Positions 15,693 through 23,361 are shown, counted from the first letter of the stretch. The stretch is DNA of 24,909 nucleotides from JBAROU01 sp049642385 (GCA_049642385.1 JBAROU010000200.1:1-24909); one strand, 5' to 3'. Numbers and translations: made by a program. Notes: generated by a model from the sequence alone, not told the origin.

Positions 15693-15721
15693 TTGCCGAT
15701 TACTTGACACCTTGTTACGAT
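15693..15721 (+). promoter_or_regulatory. Weak candidate promoter for the phasin-like gene
   Basis: TTGCCG (15693-15698) and TACGAT (15716-15721) are separated by 17 bases. The -10 hexamer is the same as in the better promoter at 20918. A separate TTGACA at 15704-15709 has no -10 at the right distance. The leader to ATG 15769 would be about 40 bases. Confidence 0.25.
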
Positions 15722-15768
15722 TGAAGCCCTGGGTCTCAACGGCCGCGCGAAACGCTAAGGATAAGATC

Positions 15769-16290
15769 ATGCCGAAACAGCCGTCGCACTGGGCGCAGGT
15801 GCTGGACGCCCTCTTCGAAAGCCAGCAGGCCGTCATCGACGCCGTGCGCAAGAGCAACGAGCGCGGCCTTCGCTTCTCCAAGCGTCTCGTGTCTGAAGCC
15901 GAACAGGGCCAGGAAGAGCTGGCGCGTCTGCGCCAACGGCTGACCGGTCACTCGAAAGACGGACGTGGCCTCTATCAGGAGAGCGTCGACCTTGCCCGCC
16001 GAGCCGCCGACCACTCGGCGGAGCTGGCCGAGGAGTTCGTCTCCGCCACCGGCGCGGCAGGCGACGAGCTGCGCGATACGGTAACCGCGATCATCCACGC
16101 CAATCGCTCCGCCGCCCAGGCGATGATCGCCGCGCTCGCAGGCGGCACGAGCGAAGCCGGCGCCAATCCGCCCAAGAAGCCCGCGCGCCGGCCATCGACG
16201 CGGCGACGCAAGACCAAGACGACCCGCGAGGCGATCGAACGCACGGTCGAGCAGGCCGCCGCCGCGAACAACCATAACGACGAGCGGTAG
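15769..16290 (+). CDS. Phasin-like helical protein with basic C-terminal tail
   Basis: ATG 15769 is preceded by AAGGA at seven bases and gives 173 residues; the open frame extends upstream to 15712 without a better start. Residues 5-120 are strongly helical and amphipathic, with repeated Ala/Glu/Arg heptads (FESQQAVIDAVRKSNERGLR, YQESVDLARRAADHSAELAE) as in phasins, which coat polyhydroxyalkanoate granules. Residues 130-160 are rich in Lys, Arg, Pro and Thr (KKPARRPSTRRRKTKTT), recalling the DNA-binding, histone-like tail of PhaF-type phasins. No PHA synthase gene is in the window, so the role is an inference. A coiled-coil nucleoid-associated protein is the alternative. The sulfatase gene begins six bases after its stop. 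Confidence 0.55.
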   Translation: MPKQPSHWAQVLDALFESQQAVIDAVRKSNERGLRFSKRLVSEAEQGQEELARLRQRLTGHSKDGRGLYQESVDLARRAADHSAELAEEFVSATGAAGDELRDTVTAIIHANRSAAQAMIAALAGGTSEAGANPPKKPARRPSTRRRKTKTTREAIERTVEQAAAANNHNDER

Positions 16291-16296
16291 CTCATC

Positions 16297-18570
16297 GTGT
16301 CAGCAACGGCGGAGTTCGGCGGCGTCATCGGCCGCTATCGAAACGAGTCGAAGCCGTGGTGGCCGGAACCCGTGCGCCCGCCCCACGGCGCACCGAACGT
16401 CCTGATCATCGTCCTCGACGACGTCGGTTTCGCGCAGCTCGGCTGCTTCGGCTCCAACATCGACACGCCGAACTTCGACGCCCTCGCCGCGAACGGACTG
16501 CGTTACGCTAACTTCCATACCACCGCGCTTTGCTCACCCACGCGCGCCTGTCTGCTCACGGGACGGAACCACCATTCGGCGGGCATGGGGCGCATCGCAG
16601 AGCTGCCCACGGGCTTCCCTGGTTACACCGCGCGCATCCCCAAGTCCTGCGGCTTCCTCCCCGAGATGCTCACCCCGCAAGGCTACGCCGCTTACGCGGT
16701 CGGCAAGTGGCACCTGACGCCCGAGGAGGAGTACCACCTGGGCGCGACGCGCGAACGCTGGCCGCTCGGACGCGGCTTCGAGCGTTTTTACGGCTTTTTC
16801 GGCGGCGAGACGAACCAGTTCGCGCCGGCGCTCTACCATGACAACCACATCGTAGCGCCGCCGCGCAGCTTCGAGGATGGCTACCACCTGACGGAAGATC
16901 TGGCCGACCACGCGATCGAGTTCGTCCAGGACCTCAAGGCCGCTGATCCGGCCAAGCCGTTCCTGCTCTACTTCGCGACGGGCGCTTGCCACTCGCCCCA
17001 CCAAGCGCCAATCGACTGGATCGAGCGCTACCGCGGCCGTTTCGATGCCGGCTGGGACGCATCGCGCGAGGACGCGCTCGCGCGCCAAAAAGCGTCCGGC
17101 CTGCTGCCGGCGCACGCCGAGCTTTCGCCTCGACCAGAGTGGGTGCCCGCATGGGACGAGCTGAGCGACGACGAGCGCCGCGCGTACACCCGCTTCCAGG
17201 AGTGCTTCGCCGCCTTCCTCTCCCACGCGGACCACCAAGTCGGCCGGCTGCTCGAGGTCTTGCGTGAGCTGGGCGAGCTCGACAACACGCTCGTCATCGC
17301 CCTCTCCGACAACGGCGCCAGCTCCGAGGGTGGCGTCACCGGCTCGCTAAACGACCTGCGTACCTGGAACATCGCGGGCACACCGCTCGAGGAGTCGCTC
17401 GCCCGCATCGACGAGATCGGCGGCCCGTACACGCACAACAACTACCCGTGGGGCTGGACCGTCGCCGGCAACACACCGTTTCGGCGCTGGAAGCGTGAGG
17501 TGCACGAAGGCGGCGTCGCCGACCCGCTGATCGTCCACTGGCCGCGCGGCATCGCCGCGCACGGCGAGGTGCGTCGCCAGTACGTCCACGCCATCGATGT
17601 GGCACCGACGCTACTGGAGGTCCTGGGTGTGACACCGCCAGCCGAGATCAACGGTGTCGAGCAGAAGCCAATCGAAGGCACGAGCTTCGCCTACAGCTTC
17701 GATGACGCTGCAGCGCCCGGCCGCCACGAAACCCAGTACTTCGAGATGTTCGGCTGCCGCGCGCTCTACGACCGCGGCTGGAAGGCCGTCGTCTACCACC
17801 CGATCTTCGTCCCAGAGCCCACATTCGACGACGACCAGTGGGAGCTCTACCACGTCGAGGAGGACATCTCGGAGTGCCACGACCTCGCTATCGCGGAGCC
17901 GGAGCGCCTGCGCGACATGATCGACCGCTGGTGGGCGGAGGCAGAGAAATACCAGGTGCTCCCCCTCGATAACAGCCCCTTCGACCGGCTTTTCGGCGAG
18001 CAGCATTCGTCGCTGCCTGCCCGCTCGCGCTACGTGTACTATCCCGGCGGCGCGACCGTGCCCGAGGACGTCGCGGTAAACGTGCGCAACCGCTCGCACA
18101 CGATCACCGCTGAGGTGGAAATCCCGCCGGAAGGCGCTGACGGCATGCTCCTCACGCAGGGGTCGGGGTTGGGCGGCTACGCGCTCTTTGTTCGCGACAG
18201 CCGGCTGCACTACGTCCACAACTACGTCCGGCTTGCCGAGCACCGCGTCTCGTCAAACGTCGAGCTGGCGCCCGGCGCGCATACGCTGGCGTTTCATTTC
18301 GTGAAGACGGCCGACCACCAAGGAACGGGGACGCTGTTGATTGATGGCGTCGCTGCCGGCTCTGTCGAAATCCCGCGCTTCACGCCGACGCGCTTCTCAC
18401 TTACGGGCGATGGCCTCACCTGCGGCTACGCCGTCGCCCTACCGGTGTGCGACGACTATCGAGCGCCCTTCCGGTTCACAGGAACGCTACTTCGCGTCGT
18501 AGTCGAGGTGGACGGCCCGCCTTTCATCGACCCCCAGAGCGAAGCGGAAGGCGCAATCAGGTCCCAGTAA
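16297..18570 (+). CDS. Type I (formylglycine) sulfatase, arylsulfatase-like
   Basis: This 757-residue protein starts at GTG 16297, six bases after the preceding stop. NVLIIVLDDVGFAQLG (34-49) provides the metal-binding Asp pair. LCSPTRACLLTGR (78-90) is the sulfatase signature, in which Cys79 must be converted to formylglycine. GKWHL and ALSDNGASSEGG complete the metal and sulfate site. Residues about 590-750 form a beta-rich C-terminal domain seen in long arylsulfatases of the mycobacterial/Pseudomonas type. No signal peptide is visible, so it is probably cytoplasmic and hydrolyses alkyl or aryl sulfate esters taken up by the cell. A formylglycine-generating enzyme is not in the window. Its last 14 bases overlap the convergent peptidase gene. 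Confidence 0.94.
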   Translation: MSATAEFGGVIGRYRNESKPWWPEPVRPPHGAPNVLIIVLDDVGFAQLGCFGSNIDTPNFDALAANGLRYANFHTTALCSPTRACLLTGRNHHSAGMGRIAELPTGFPGYTARIPKSCGFLPEMLTPQGYAAYAVGKWHLTPEEEYHLGATRERWPLGRGFERFYGFFGGETNQFAPALYHDNHIVAPPRSFEDGYHLTEDLADHAIEFVQDLKAADPAKPFLLYFATGACHSPHQAPIDWIERYRGRFDAGWDASREDALARQKASGLLPAHAELSPRPEWVPAWDELSDDERRAYTRFQECFAAFLSHADHQVGRLLEVLRELGELDNTLVIALSDNGASSEGGVTGSLNDLRTWNIAGTPLEESLARIDEIGGPYTHNNYPWGWTVAGNTPFRRWKREVHEGGVADPLIVHWPRGIAAHGEVRRQYVHAIDVAPTLLEVLGVTPPAEINGVEQKPIEGTSFAYSFDDAAAPGRHETQYFEMFGCRALYDRGWKAVVYHPIFVPEPTFDDDQWELYHVEEDISECHDLAIAEPERLRDMIDRWWAEAEKYQVLPLDNSPFDRLFGEQHSSLPARSRYVYYPGGATVPEDVAVNVRNRSHTITAEVEIPPEGADGMLLTQGSGLGGYALFVRDSRLHYVHNYVRLAEHRVSSNVELAPGAHTLAFHFVKTADHQGTGTLLIDGVAAGSVEIPRFTPTRFSLTGDGLTCGYAVALPVCDDYRAPFRFTGTLLRVVVEVDGPPFIDPQSEAEGAIRSQ

Positions 18571-19924
18571 CGACGCCCGCGCGCATCTCTCGCGCGCTTA
18601 CGCCTGCCGTCGCTTCGATGATGCGGAGCGCCGCGCGCGTAACCGGCACCAGACTCGGCTTGTGGATCTTATCGAGCGTGTCCTGCGAGTCGAACAGGTA
18701 AAACGGCGCCGTCAGGTAGTTCACCAGCGGCACGCCTTCGCTGTGGAAGAAGCCACCGTCTGTCGTCGGATGTGGCCCGAAGATCGTCGGCGGCACGATG
18801 TGCGACCGGCGCAGATCCTCCGCTTCGATCGCGGAACGCACCGTCGCCTCCAGCTGTGGGCTGCGCGTGGTGAACCACCAGCGCGCCTCGGGCAGGCCTG
18901 TCGGCCGCAGCTCCCCGCGCTCGTCCTCCTCGCACTCGTTTGCCGCGTGCTCGAGGTGTACGCCAAGCACGATCCGCTCCAGCTGCGGACGATGCGCTTC
19001 GATGAAGCCGCGCATGCCCGCTCCGCCCACCATGTGTCCAGCGTTGAGTAAGAAGACCAGCCGGTGCGGTCGTTCCTCCTGCGACACGCGCGCCCAGTAT
19101 TCGGCCTGCGCGAAGACCAGCGCGATGCCCGAGCCGTCCTCGACCGCCGACGCCCACGGGCCATCGTGATGCGAACCGATGACTACAATCTCGTCGTCAG
19201 CGCCGCGCAGCTCGCCCACCACGTTGTAGCTCGTGATCGTCTCTCGCACAGAGTCGACCTCGAGCCGCGCCCGCGTCGGCCCCGCGGCCAGCAGCTCGTG
19301 TAGGCGCACACCGTCGCTGCCGCTAACCCAGAGGCCGGGGATGGGCCGCTCGACGCCGTCGTACGGGACGTAGTAGTCGTGCGAATCACCAGGATACCCT
19401 TTCAGAACGCCTACGAAGCCGACCGCACCCGCGGCCATCGATGGCTCCATCACGCCCTGGATCTCGGCCCCGAACGGCAAGATGTGGTTCGAGTTCGCGA
19501 ACGTCCTATCGGGGTCGAACGTCCACGTCGCCAGCGAACCGATCGCGGCGTGTGGCGGCCGGTTCAGCGTCACGTCGTACAGGGAGAACTTGCCCTGCAC
19601 CCGCGCCGGCGCCTCGCGGTCGTACGCGACGAGCTCGGCCTCGAGGCCCGGCGTCGGCGCGGCATGGGGCAACGGAAAGCACGCGATCTCCAGCGTCTCG
19701 CTCGATCCCGTGACGGTCAGCGACCAGCGCCGCGGCTCCCAATACGGCAGCTCCACCGGCTCGTGCCGGACGTTCTCCAGTCCGAAGTCCCGAAAGCGCT
19801 CCAGGCAGTGCTGCTCGGCCCAGCGATCGGCCGGGTAGCCGGGGCGGCGTAGGCCCTGGGCGAACACCTGCTCGATCCAGCCGTAGATGGTTGCTTCCGC
19901 AGGGATCAGATCGTCGTGGGGCAT
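18557..19924 (-). CDS. M28-family peptidase homologue with altered metal site
   Basis: This 455-residue protein has a PA-like middle region and an M28 catalytic-type domain from about 235. VVIGSHHDG (247-255) and EDGSG (262-266) retain the first His and the bridging Asp of aminopeptidases such as that of Vibrio proteolyticus. In the place of the Glu-Glu pair (base plus ligand) it has Gly296-His297 (LLNAGHMVGGAG). The next Asp is Glu325 (HLEHA), and the final His of H-x-x-Q-D-T is Phe411 (FDSQDTLDKI). There is no signal peptide. It may be inactive, bind one metal, or have another reaction. The start lies 14 bases from the tRNA fragment, and no ribosome site is seen. Confidence 0.82.
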   Translation of the reverse strand: MPHDDLIPAEATIYGWIEQVFAQGLRRPGYPADRWAEQHCLERFRDFGLENVRHEPVELPYWEPRRWSLTVTGSSETLEIACFPLPHAAPTPGLEAELVAYDREAPARVQGKFSLYDVTLNRPPHAAIGSLATWTFDPDRTFANSNHILPFGAEIQGVMEPSMAAGAVGFVGVLKGYPGDSHDYYVPYDGVERPIPGLWVSGSDGVRLHELLAAGPTRARLEVDSVRETITSYNVVGELRGADDEIVVIGSHHDGPWASAVEDGSGIALVFAQAEYWARVSQEERPHRLVFLLNAGHMVGGAGMRGFIEAHRPQLERIVLGVHLEHAANECEEDERGELRPTGLPEARWWFTTRSPQLEATVRSAIEAEDLRRSHIVPPTIFGPHPTTDGGFFHSEGVPLVNYLTAPFYLFDSQDTLDKIHKPSLVPVTRAALRIIEATAGVSAREMRAGVVTGT

Positions 19925-19937
19925 GATGACAGCAAAA

Positions 19938-19982
19938 TGGTGCCGAGGGGCGGACTCGAACCGCCGACACCTACATTTTCAG
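19938..19982 (-). tRNA. 3' half of tRNA-Phe gene: attachment-site scar of an integrated element
   Basis: On the minus strand this 45-base stretch reads as anticodon loop CTGAAAA (anticodon GAA), 3' anticodon stem TGTAG, variable loop GTGTC, T-stem GGCGG with loop TTCGAGT and partner CCGCC, acceptor strand CCTCGGC, A73 and CCA. The GTGTC variable loop is identical to that of E. coli tRNA-Phe. The bases just upstream (TCTAA) cannot pair with TGTAG, and no D-arm or GCCGAGG acceptor strand follows. The gene is therefore broken exactly at the anticodon loop. This is the expected duplicate left at the chromosomal side when a tyrosine-integrase element inserts in a tRNA gene. The intact copy should lie at the other end. 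Confidence 0.85.
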
Positions 19983-20410
19983 TTAGACTTGTCGCTTGCG
20001 GTTGCGGGTGTATTGGATACGCTTGCTTAGACGACGCGAGTTTACGTGTCCGTGCGTCGTTGCTCTAAGTCTCACCTCCTCTCTCTCCGAATTGTTGTAG
20101 ATTACCGCGGGTCTGTCAAGAATGACGGCATTTAGCTTGCTCAGACGCGCACATAGTCACGAGGAGACGCGGGGAGACCCGATTTTGACGGTTTTTCGCG
20201 TCTAGCTGTGTCTCAACTCAAGATGTCTAGCTTCCCTCTCAGTCGGGTTACGAGAGATCAAAGTAGCCAGCCGTGTATGCTGTTTACACGACCTGGCGCG
20301 CCGTCCAGTAATGGACGAGATCCTCATCGTTGGGTATAGCTCATTTCAGTCATGGTCCTAGCGTGCGGCCTGGCGGTGTGCACCGCCAGGCTCGCAAGCT
20401 TGGCAACCGC
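19983..20410. other. Non-coding end region of the putative integrated element
   Basis: No credible gene is seen between the tRNA fragment and the GIY-YIG gene. The stretch holds short imperfect repeats: GCTTGCTTAGACG (20021-20033) and GCTTGCTCAGACG (20135-20147), 12 of 13 identical, and GTCTAGCT twice (20200-20207 and 20225-20232). Repeats of this kind beside an att core could be integrase arm-binding or excisionase sites; that reading is an inference. Confidence 0.45.
20368..20391 (-). terminator. Hairpin downstream of the GIY-YIG gene
   Basis: GCCTGGCGGT (20368-20377) pairs perfectly with ACCGCCAGGC (20382-20391) around a GTGC loop. It lies 20 bases past the stop of the GIY-YIG gene in its direction of transcription. 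No T tract follows, so termination is plausible but unproven. Confidence 0.5.
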
Positions 20411-20848
20411 TTATCGCTGGCCGATAGGAACCGTTCGCCGGACGGTGAAGACCGCCTCGATGAACTTGCAACACCCGGTGCTACGCACAGTCGTCTCGTC
20501 GAACGGGAACGAGGTTTTGTACTCGTCGTTGACAGGCGGCTTGTGGTTGAAGATGAGCGCGGCTTCGGCCCGCTGCCGGTCAGGCTTGGCGATGGGCGCA
20601 AAGGCGAAGCAGAGTTCCTGACCTGCCTTGAGGTAGGACTTCCACGTCGGTCGCTTTTCGTGCGCTTGAATGCGCTTGCGCACATCGTCAGACTCACCGA
20701 CATAGATGAGCTGGTGGAGCGTGACGGTCTTGTCGGGGTTGTGAGTGCCCCGGTAGACGAGGTACACGCCGGACTCGGCCGGCACACTGCCACTGTTGAT
20801 GTCGCGCCAGTAGCCCTCAAAAGCTAGGTTGATATTTTTCGCTGGCAT
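20411..20848 (-). CDS. GIY-YIG nuclease-domain protein
   Basis: This 145-residue protein starts at ATG 20848 behind AGAGGAA. Its core is GVYLVYRG (27-34), LIYVGESDDVRKRIQAHEKR (47-66) and AEAALIFNHKPPVN (94-107). These provide the GIY and YIG (here GVY and YVG), the conserved Arg, the metal-binding Glu and the Asn of the GIY-YIG endonuclease fold. It is a single small domain with a C-terminal extension of about 35 residues and no recognisable DNA-binding module. It may act in DNA cleavage, repair or mobility of the surrounding element; the precise role is unknown. It is the gene nearest to the att scar. Confidence 0.85.
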   Translation of the reverse strand: MPAKNINLAFEGYWRDINSGSVPAESGVYLVYRGTHNPDKTVTLHQLIYVGESDDVRKRIQAHEKRPTWKSYLKAGQELCFAFAPIAKPDRQRAEAALIFNHKPPVNDEYKTSFPFDETTVRSTGCCKFIEAVFTVRRTVPIGQR

Positions 20849-20891
20849 TGTCGTGATTCCTCTCGTCAGGAGCCCCGACGCGCTTACCCCA

Positions 20892-20911
20892 CTGTTGACA
20901 CCAGTGAACAG
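20892..20911. promoter_or_regulatory. Inverted repeat overlapping the -35 box (possible operator)
   Basis: CTGTT (20892-20896) and AACAG (20907-20911) form an inverted repeat with a 10-base centre. A second, nested pair is CACTG (20890-20894) with CAGTG (20902-20906). The repeat covers the TTGACA of the promoter at 20895-20923, as expected for a repressor site. No regulator is assigned. Confidence 0.4.
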
Positions 20912-20923
20912 TTTAGATACGAT
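20895..20923 (+). promoter_or_regulatory. Strong sigma70-type promoter of a small transcription unit
   Basis: A perfect -35 TTGACA (20895-20900) and -10 TACGAT (20918-20923) are separated by 17 bases, with transcription expected to start near 20930. It points rightward into a short stretch that ends in a terminator hairpin at 21026-21067, and away from the GIY-YIG gene. Confidence 0.65.
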
Positions 20924-20949
20924 AGGGGTGAAGCGCGCCGGAGCGTCCC

Positions 20950-21045
20950 ATGACTATGGTGGACAAGACTGGCGCCACTGGCAGGCCTGAAGTCTCGTCC
21001 CCTGGATTATCCGGTAGGTGCTTTCGAACGGCTGGGCCCGTGTAA
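20950..21045 (+). CDS. Possible 31-residue peptide, or part of a small RNA
   Basis: ATG 20950 has GGAG six bases upstream and the frame ends at TAA 21043-21045. It begins MTMVDKTGATGRPEV and has no hydrophobic stretch or known motif. It is flanked by a near-consensus promoter (20895-20923) and a terminator hairpin (21026-21067), which makes a real transcript of about 140 bases likely. Whether the peptide is made or the RNA itself is functional cannot be decided. The stop codon falls inside the hairpin loop, which is unusual for a plain mRNA terminator. Confidence 0.35.
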   Translation: MTMVDKTGATGRPEVSSPGLSGRCFRTAGPV

Positions 21046-21067
21046 CAGACGGTCTCAGCCGTTCTTT
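21026..21067 (+). terminator. Rho-independent terminator of the small transcription unit
   Basis: GAACGGCTG (21026-21034) pairs with CAGCCGTTC (21056-21064), followed by TTT. The loop contains a further CCGT/ACGG pairing (21038-21041 with 21049-21052). It lies about 100 bases after the promoter at 20895-20923, on the same strand. Confidence 0.65.
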
Positions 21068-21098
21068 ACTGGGTGTTCAAAAGGCAACATCTCCTTTC

Positions 21099-21542
21099 TC
21101 ACTCCTCATCCTCAGTTGCCTGACCGGCTGGGCGCGCCTCGCCGATATACTGAAATCGGTTCATCGCGATTCGCTCGAACTCCGGCATCTGGGAGAGCAC
21201 CGTACCAGCCATGCTGGCCGGTCGTTTCACGTCAAAGGCAATGCCCTCTTGATCGGCTATATGGTCGATTACTTCTTGCGAGGACAGCTCTGCGTGGCCG
21301 CTTCTGGCCAGCGCAAGAGCCGCATCTCGAACCTTTGTGCTGCGTTCCCTTGAACTGAGCCCATCAACAGCCCCTCCGTAGCGAGCAAGAAGCTCCCGAA
21401 TCAGCTTGCCTTCCTTGTTGAGGCTGCTGATTTCGTACTGGATCTCCTGGAGCAGCTTCGAAGCTTCTTCTCGGATCTTGTTGCTGTCCCCTGTCGCCAG
21501 GACCGGGAACAGGGCCTTCATTCTGTCCTTCGTTCTTGCCAT
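21099..21542 (-). CDS. Small protein with winged-helix-like C-terminal half
   Basis: This 147-residue protein starts at ATG 21542 with AAAGGA just upstream. Residues 1-60 are charged and helical, probably a coiled coil (IREEASKLLQEIQYEISSLN). Residues 65-135 (STKVRDAALALARSGHAELSSQEVIDHIADQEG, then the basic FDVKRPASMAGTVLSQ, then FERIAMNRFQYIG) have the helix-helix-wing layout of small DNA-binding winged-helix domains. I do not recognise the family with certainty. It lies alone in the putative element and could be a regulator. The acidic end (ATEDEE) is unremarkable. Confidence 0.6.
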   Translation of the reverse strand: MARTKDRMKALFPVLATGDSNKIREEASKLLQEIQYEISSLNKEGKLIRELLARYGGAVDGLSSRERSTKVRDAALALARSGHAELSSQEVIDHIADQEGIAFDVKRPASMAGTVLSQMPEFERIAMNRFQYIGEARPAGQATEDEE

Positions 21543-22229
21543 GTCCTTTCCCTTCGTCGAGCCATAGCCAACCTCTAATCACTATAGCACAGTCGGGCGA
21601 TTCGAGCACCCTTCAACATGGTACAACAAGATTCCCACGTCAGCAAGCATCCCCGAACAAGAAGGCCGTCTGGCCAGACGGATTAGGGCTAAATAGATAT
21701 CTGGTGACCACAGACAGGGGGCATCCGAACGCCCCCTTGATCCACTATTCGCCACCTAGTCACGGGCTCGGGCCATCAGCCACGCGCGTGGCAGACGCGG
21801 TAGGCCTCGAATTGGCTCATTTTAGACGCGCTCTCGTGTCTGAGTAGCGTTAGGTCGAGCGCGAGCAGTCTGTCAGGGGGTCAGGGACGTTGGCGGCGCC
21901 CTCGTAGCAAGGGCGTCAGAGGAGGGGCAGCGCTGGCGACAAGCCGTTGACTCGACCCATCGCCAGCGCTCTCACCGCCGCGAAGAAGCCTCGGAATAGG
22001 CGCGGCGGCTGCCCCCGTGCCTTCAGCGCCGGGCGCTTAGTCGGCGCGTTGGCCCGAGTTCGTGGCGCGGAGCCGGGCGGAAGGATGCCCGACCCCGCGC
22101 CGTCGTAAGGAGGCGGGGCGCGCTCAACGCGCGGAACTGGAACACCAACACGCGGAGCACAGCCCCCAACCCAACCCGACCAGCCCAGCGGCGCGCCGTC
22201 CGACGGGACGCGGCGTGGGCCGGTAGTCA
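21543..22229. other. Gene-poor stretch with several hairpins
   Basis: No well-supported gene is seen in these 690 bases. Three inverted repeats stand out: a perfect 16-base palindrome CCGTCTGGCCAGACGG (21665-21680); GGGGGC/GCCCCC with an 8-base loop (21716-21721 with 21730-21735); and an 11-bp stem AGCGCTGGCGA/TCGCCAGCGCT (21929-21939 with 21960-21970) around a 20-base loop. They lie downstream of the minus-strand operon ending at 22230, and some could terminate it. A 104-codon frame at 21916-22230 (minus) is discussed among the rejected items. Confidence 0.5.
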
Positions 22230-22751
22230 TCACTCGACCGCGCTCCACTGCGCCGCTTGCTCGCGCAGCTTCGCGGCGCGCTGCTCGGACGCCTCGGCGC
22301 GCTCACCATGACGAGCAGCGTCGTTCCCGTGCAACAAGGCCGACGAGCCGCTCGTAGAGCGTGGCGCGCTCGCTGCGCGATCGGCGCACTCGGCTTCGAG
22401 ATCGCGGCTGGACTTCGCCTGCCGGTCTTGTTCGGCGGCTGCTTTGAGCAGGTCGGCGCACCTAGCCGCGACCCGAGCATCGTGCTCGGCGAGCGCCTCT
22501 TGGCTGACCCATCTGGCGTGCACCGAGGCACAGTGTTTGTGCGCACACTCCGGCAGCGCGTCGAAGTTCAGCACGACCTCGGTGTGCCCATACGACATGT
22601 CGGCGAGACGTTGCATCGACCCTTCAAACTTGAAAACCGCGCCCGCGTCGGATACGCCGTGGACGCTGCCACCACGCATCCGCGACGTGACGAACACTTT
22701 CGTCTTGGTGGCCGTCTCTTTGACGCGCGTCGCCTTCGTTCCTGCCGTCAT
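22230..22751 (-). CDS. Unrecognised protein, last clear gene of the island operon
   Basis: This 173-residue protein starts at ATG 22751 with GGAGG upstream. The first 65 residues look like a compact beta-rich domain (KVFVTSRMRGGSVHGVSDAG, FKFEGSMQRLADM, EVVLNFDAL). They are followed by CAHKHCASVHARW (68-80), which may hold a metal-binding Cys/His cluster. From about residue 85 to the end it is a long, charged Ala/Glu/Arg-rich helix, probably coiled coil. I cannot assign a family. It follows the 198-residue gene after 10 bases, the same strand and spacing style as the rest of the operon. Confidence 0.6.
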   Translation of the reverse strand: MTAGTKATRVKETATKTKVFVTSRMRGGSVHGVSDAGAVFKFEGSMQRLADMSYGHTEVVLNFDALPECAHKHCASVHARWVSQEALAEHDARVAARCADLLKAAAEQDRQAKSSRDLEAECADRAASAPRSTSGSSALLHGNDAARHGERAEASEQRAAKLREQAAQWSAVE

Positions 22752-22761
22752 TGTTCGCCTC

Positions 22762-23358
22762 CTACTGCGCCGAAATCTGCTCGGCCAACGCCTCGGCCTG
22801 CTTGCGACCGAGTCTTCTCGTGGTCATCAGGTCAGCGACGAGCGCGAGGTGACGGCCATCCGGCGTCACCGCGTACTCATGCGGCGCCATGCCCGCCGCT
22901 TCGCTCGCTGCACGTAGCTCCTGCTCGACGTCCGCGCGTTCCGCCTCGGTGCCGGTGATGGGCACGTCTTTCGGCTTCGGTGTCGGGTCCGGCGTCAGCG
23001 TGCCCGACTTCACGCCGTCGTCATACGCCTTGTACGCCCCGGGGAGCGTGCTCGCTGCCCGCGTAAGCGCGGCATCGAGCGTCATGCCGTCGTTCGCACG
23101 CATGAGCCGATGCGCTTCCTCCATCACGTCGCGATAACCTTCGCGTGCGCCGTATGGTCTCACGGTTGTATCTCCTTTCTCCGCATGGTGCGGTTCGCTT
23201 GCCAGCCGCCGCTCGACGGCTGCATAAATCTCGTTCGTTCGCCGCTGCATGTCGTCCCAGGGCAGCTCCGACAGCTCCATCGCCACATCGCTACCGATCT
23301 GCGTCGCGTGCAACGGCAGCGAGAAGACCGCTTTGCAGTGACCGCTTGGACAACTCAT
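22762..23358 (-). CDS. Unrecognised 198-residue protein of the island operon
   Basis: It starts at ATG 23358 with GGAG six bases upstream, inside the end of the 46-residue gene before it. The N-terminus MSCPSGHCK has two Cys and a His that could bind metal. The middle is helical and charged (YRDVMEEAHRLMRANDGMTLDAALTRAAS) and resembles short segments seen in mobile-element and phage proteins, where a residue run marks an active prophage-like 'mutant-free' helix. A proline linker (TPDPTPKPKDVP) separates a C-terminal helical part with RRLGRKQAEALAEQI. No function is assigned. Confidence 0.6.
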   Translation of the reverse strand: MSCPSGHCKAVFSLPLHATQIGSDVAMELSELPWDDMQRRTNEIYAAVERRLASEPHHAEKGDTTVRPYGAREGYRDVMEEAHRLMRANDGMTLDAALTRAASTLPGAYKAYDDGVKSGTLTPDPTPKPKDVPITGTEAERADVEQELRAASEAAGMAPHEYAVTPDGRHLALVADLMTTRRLGRKQAEALAEQISAQ

Positions 23359-23361
23359 GTG

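Noticed and set aside
15704..15709. TTGACA as -35 box of the phasin-like gene.
   Set aside because: No -10 hexamer lies 16-18 bases downstream; the nearby TACGAT is only six bases away.
19938..20100. A tRNA gene interrupted by an intron.
   Set aside because: No matching 5' half (GCCGAGG acceptor strand, D-arm, CTACA stem) is found upstream on the minus strand.
19938..20330. The RNA fragment as the 3' end of a complete tmRNA gene.
   Set aside because: No 5' tmRNA consensus or tag reading frame is seen within 400 bases on the minus strand, and the GAA anticodon loop with GTGTC variable loop fits tRNA-Phe better.
20330..20827. A 165-codon plus-strand frame opposite the GIY-YIG gene.
   Set aside because: It is the complement of a clear nuclease gene and has no ribosome site or recognisable domain.
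21916..22230. A 104-codon minus-strand frame whose ATG overlaps the stop of the 22230-22751 gene (TGATG).
   Set aside because: The product is a Pro/Gly/Arg-rich sequence without domain-like pattern, and a hairpin (21929-21970) lies inside it. The overlap can arise by chance, so it is noted but not called.
22257..22958. A 233-codon plus-strand frame across two island genes.
   Set aside because: It crosses the junction of two well-spaced minus-strand genes with good ribosome sites and has no domain pattern.
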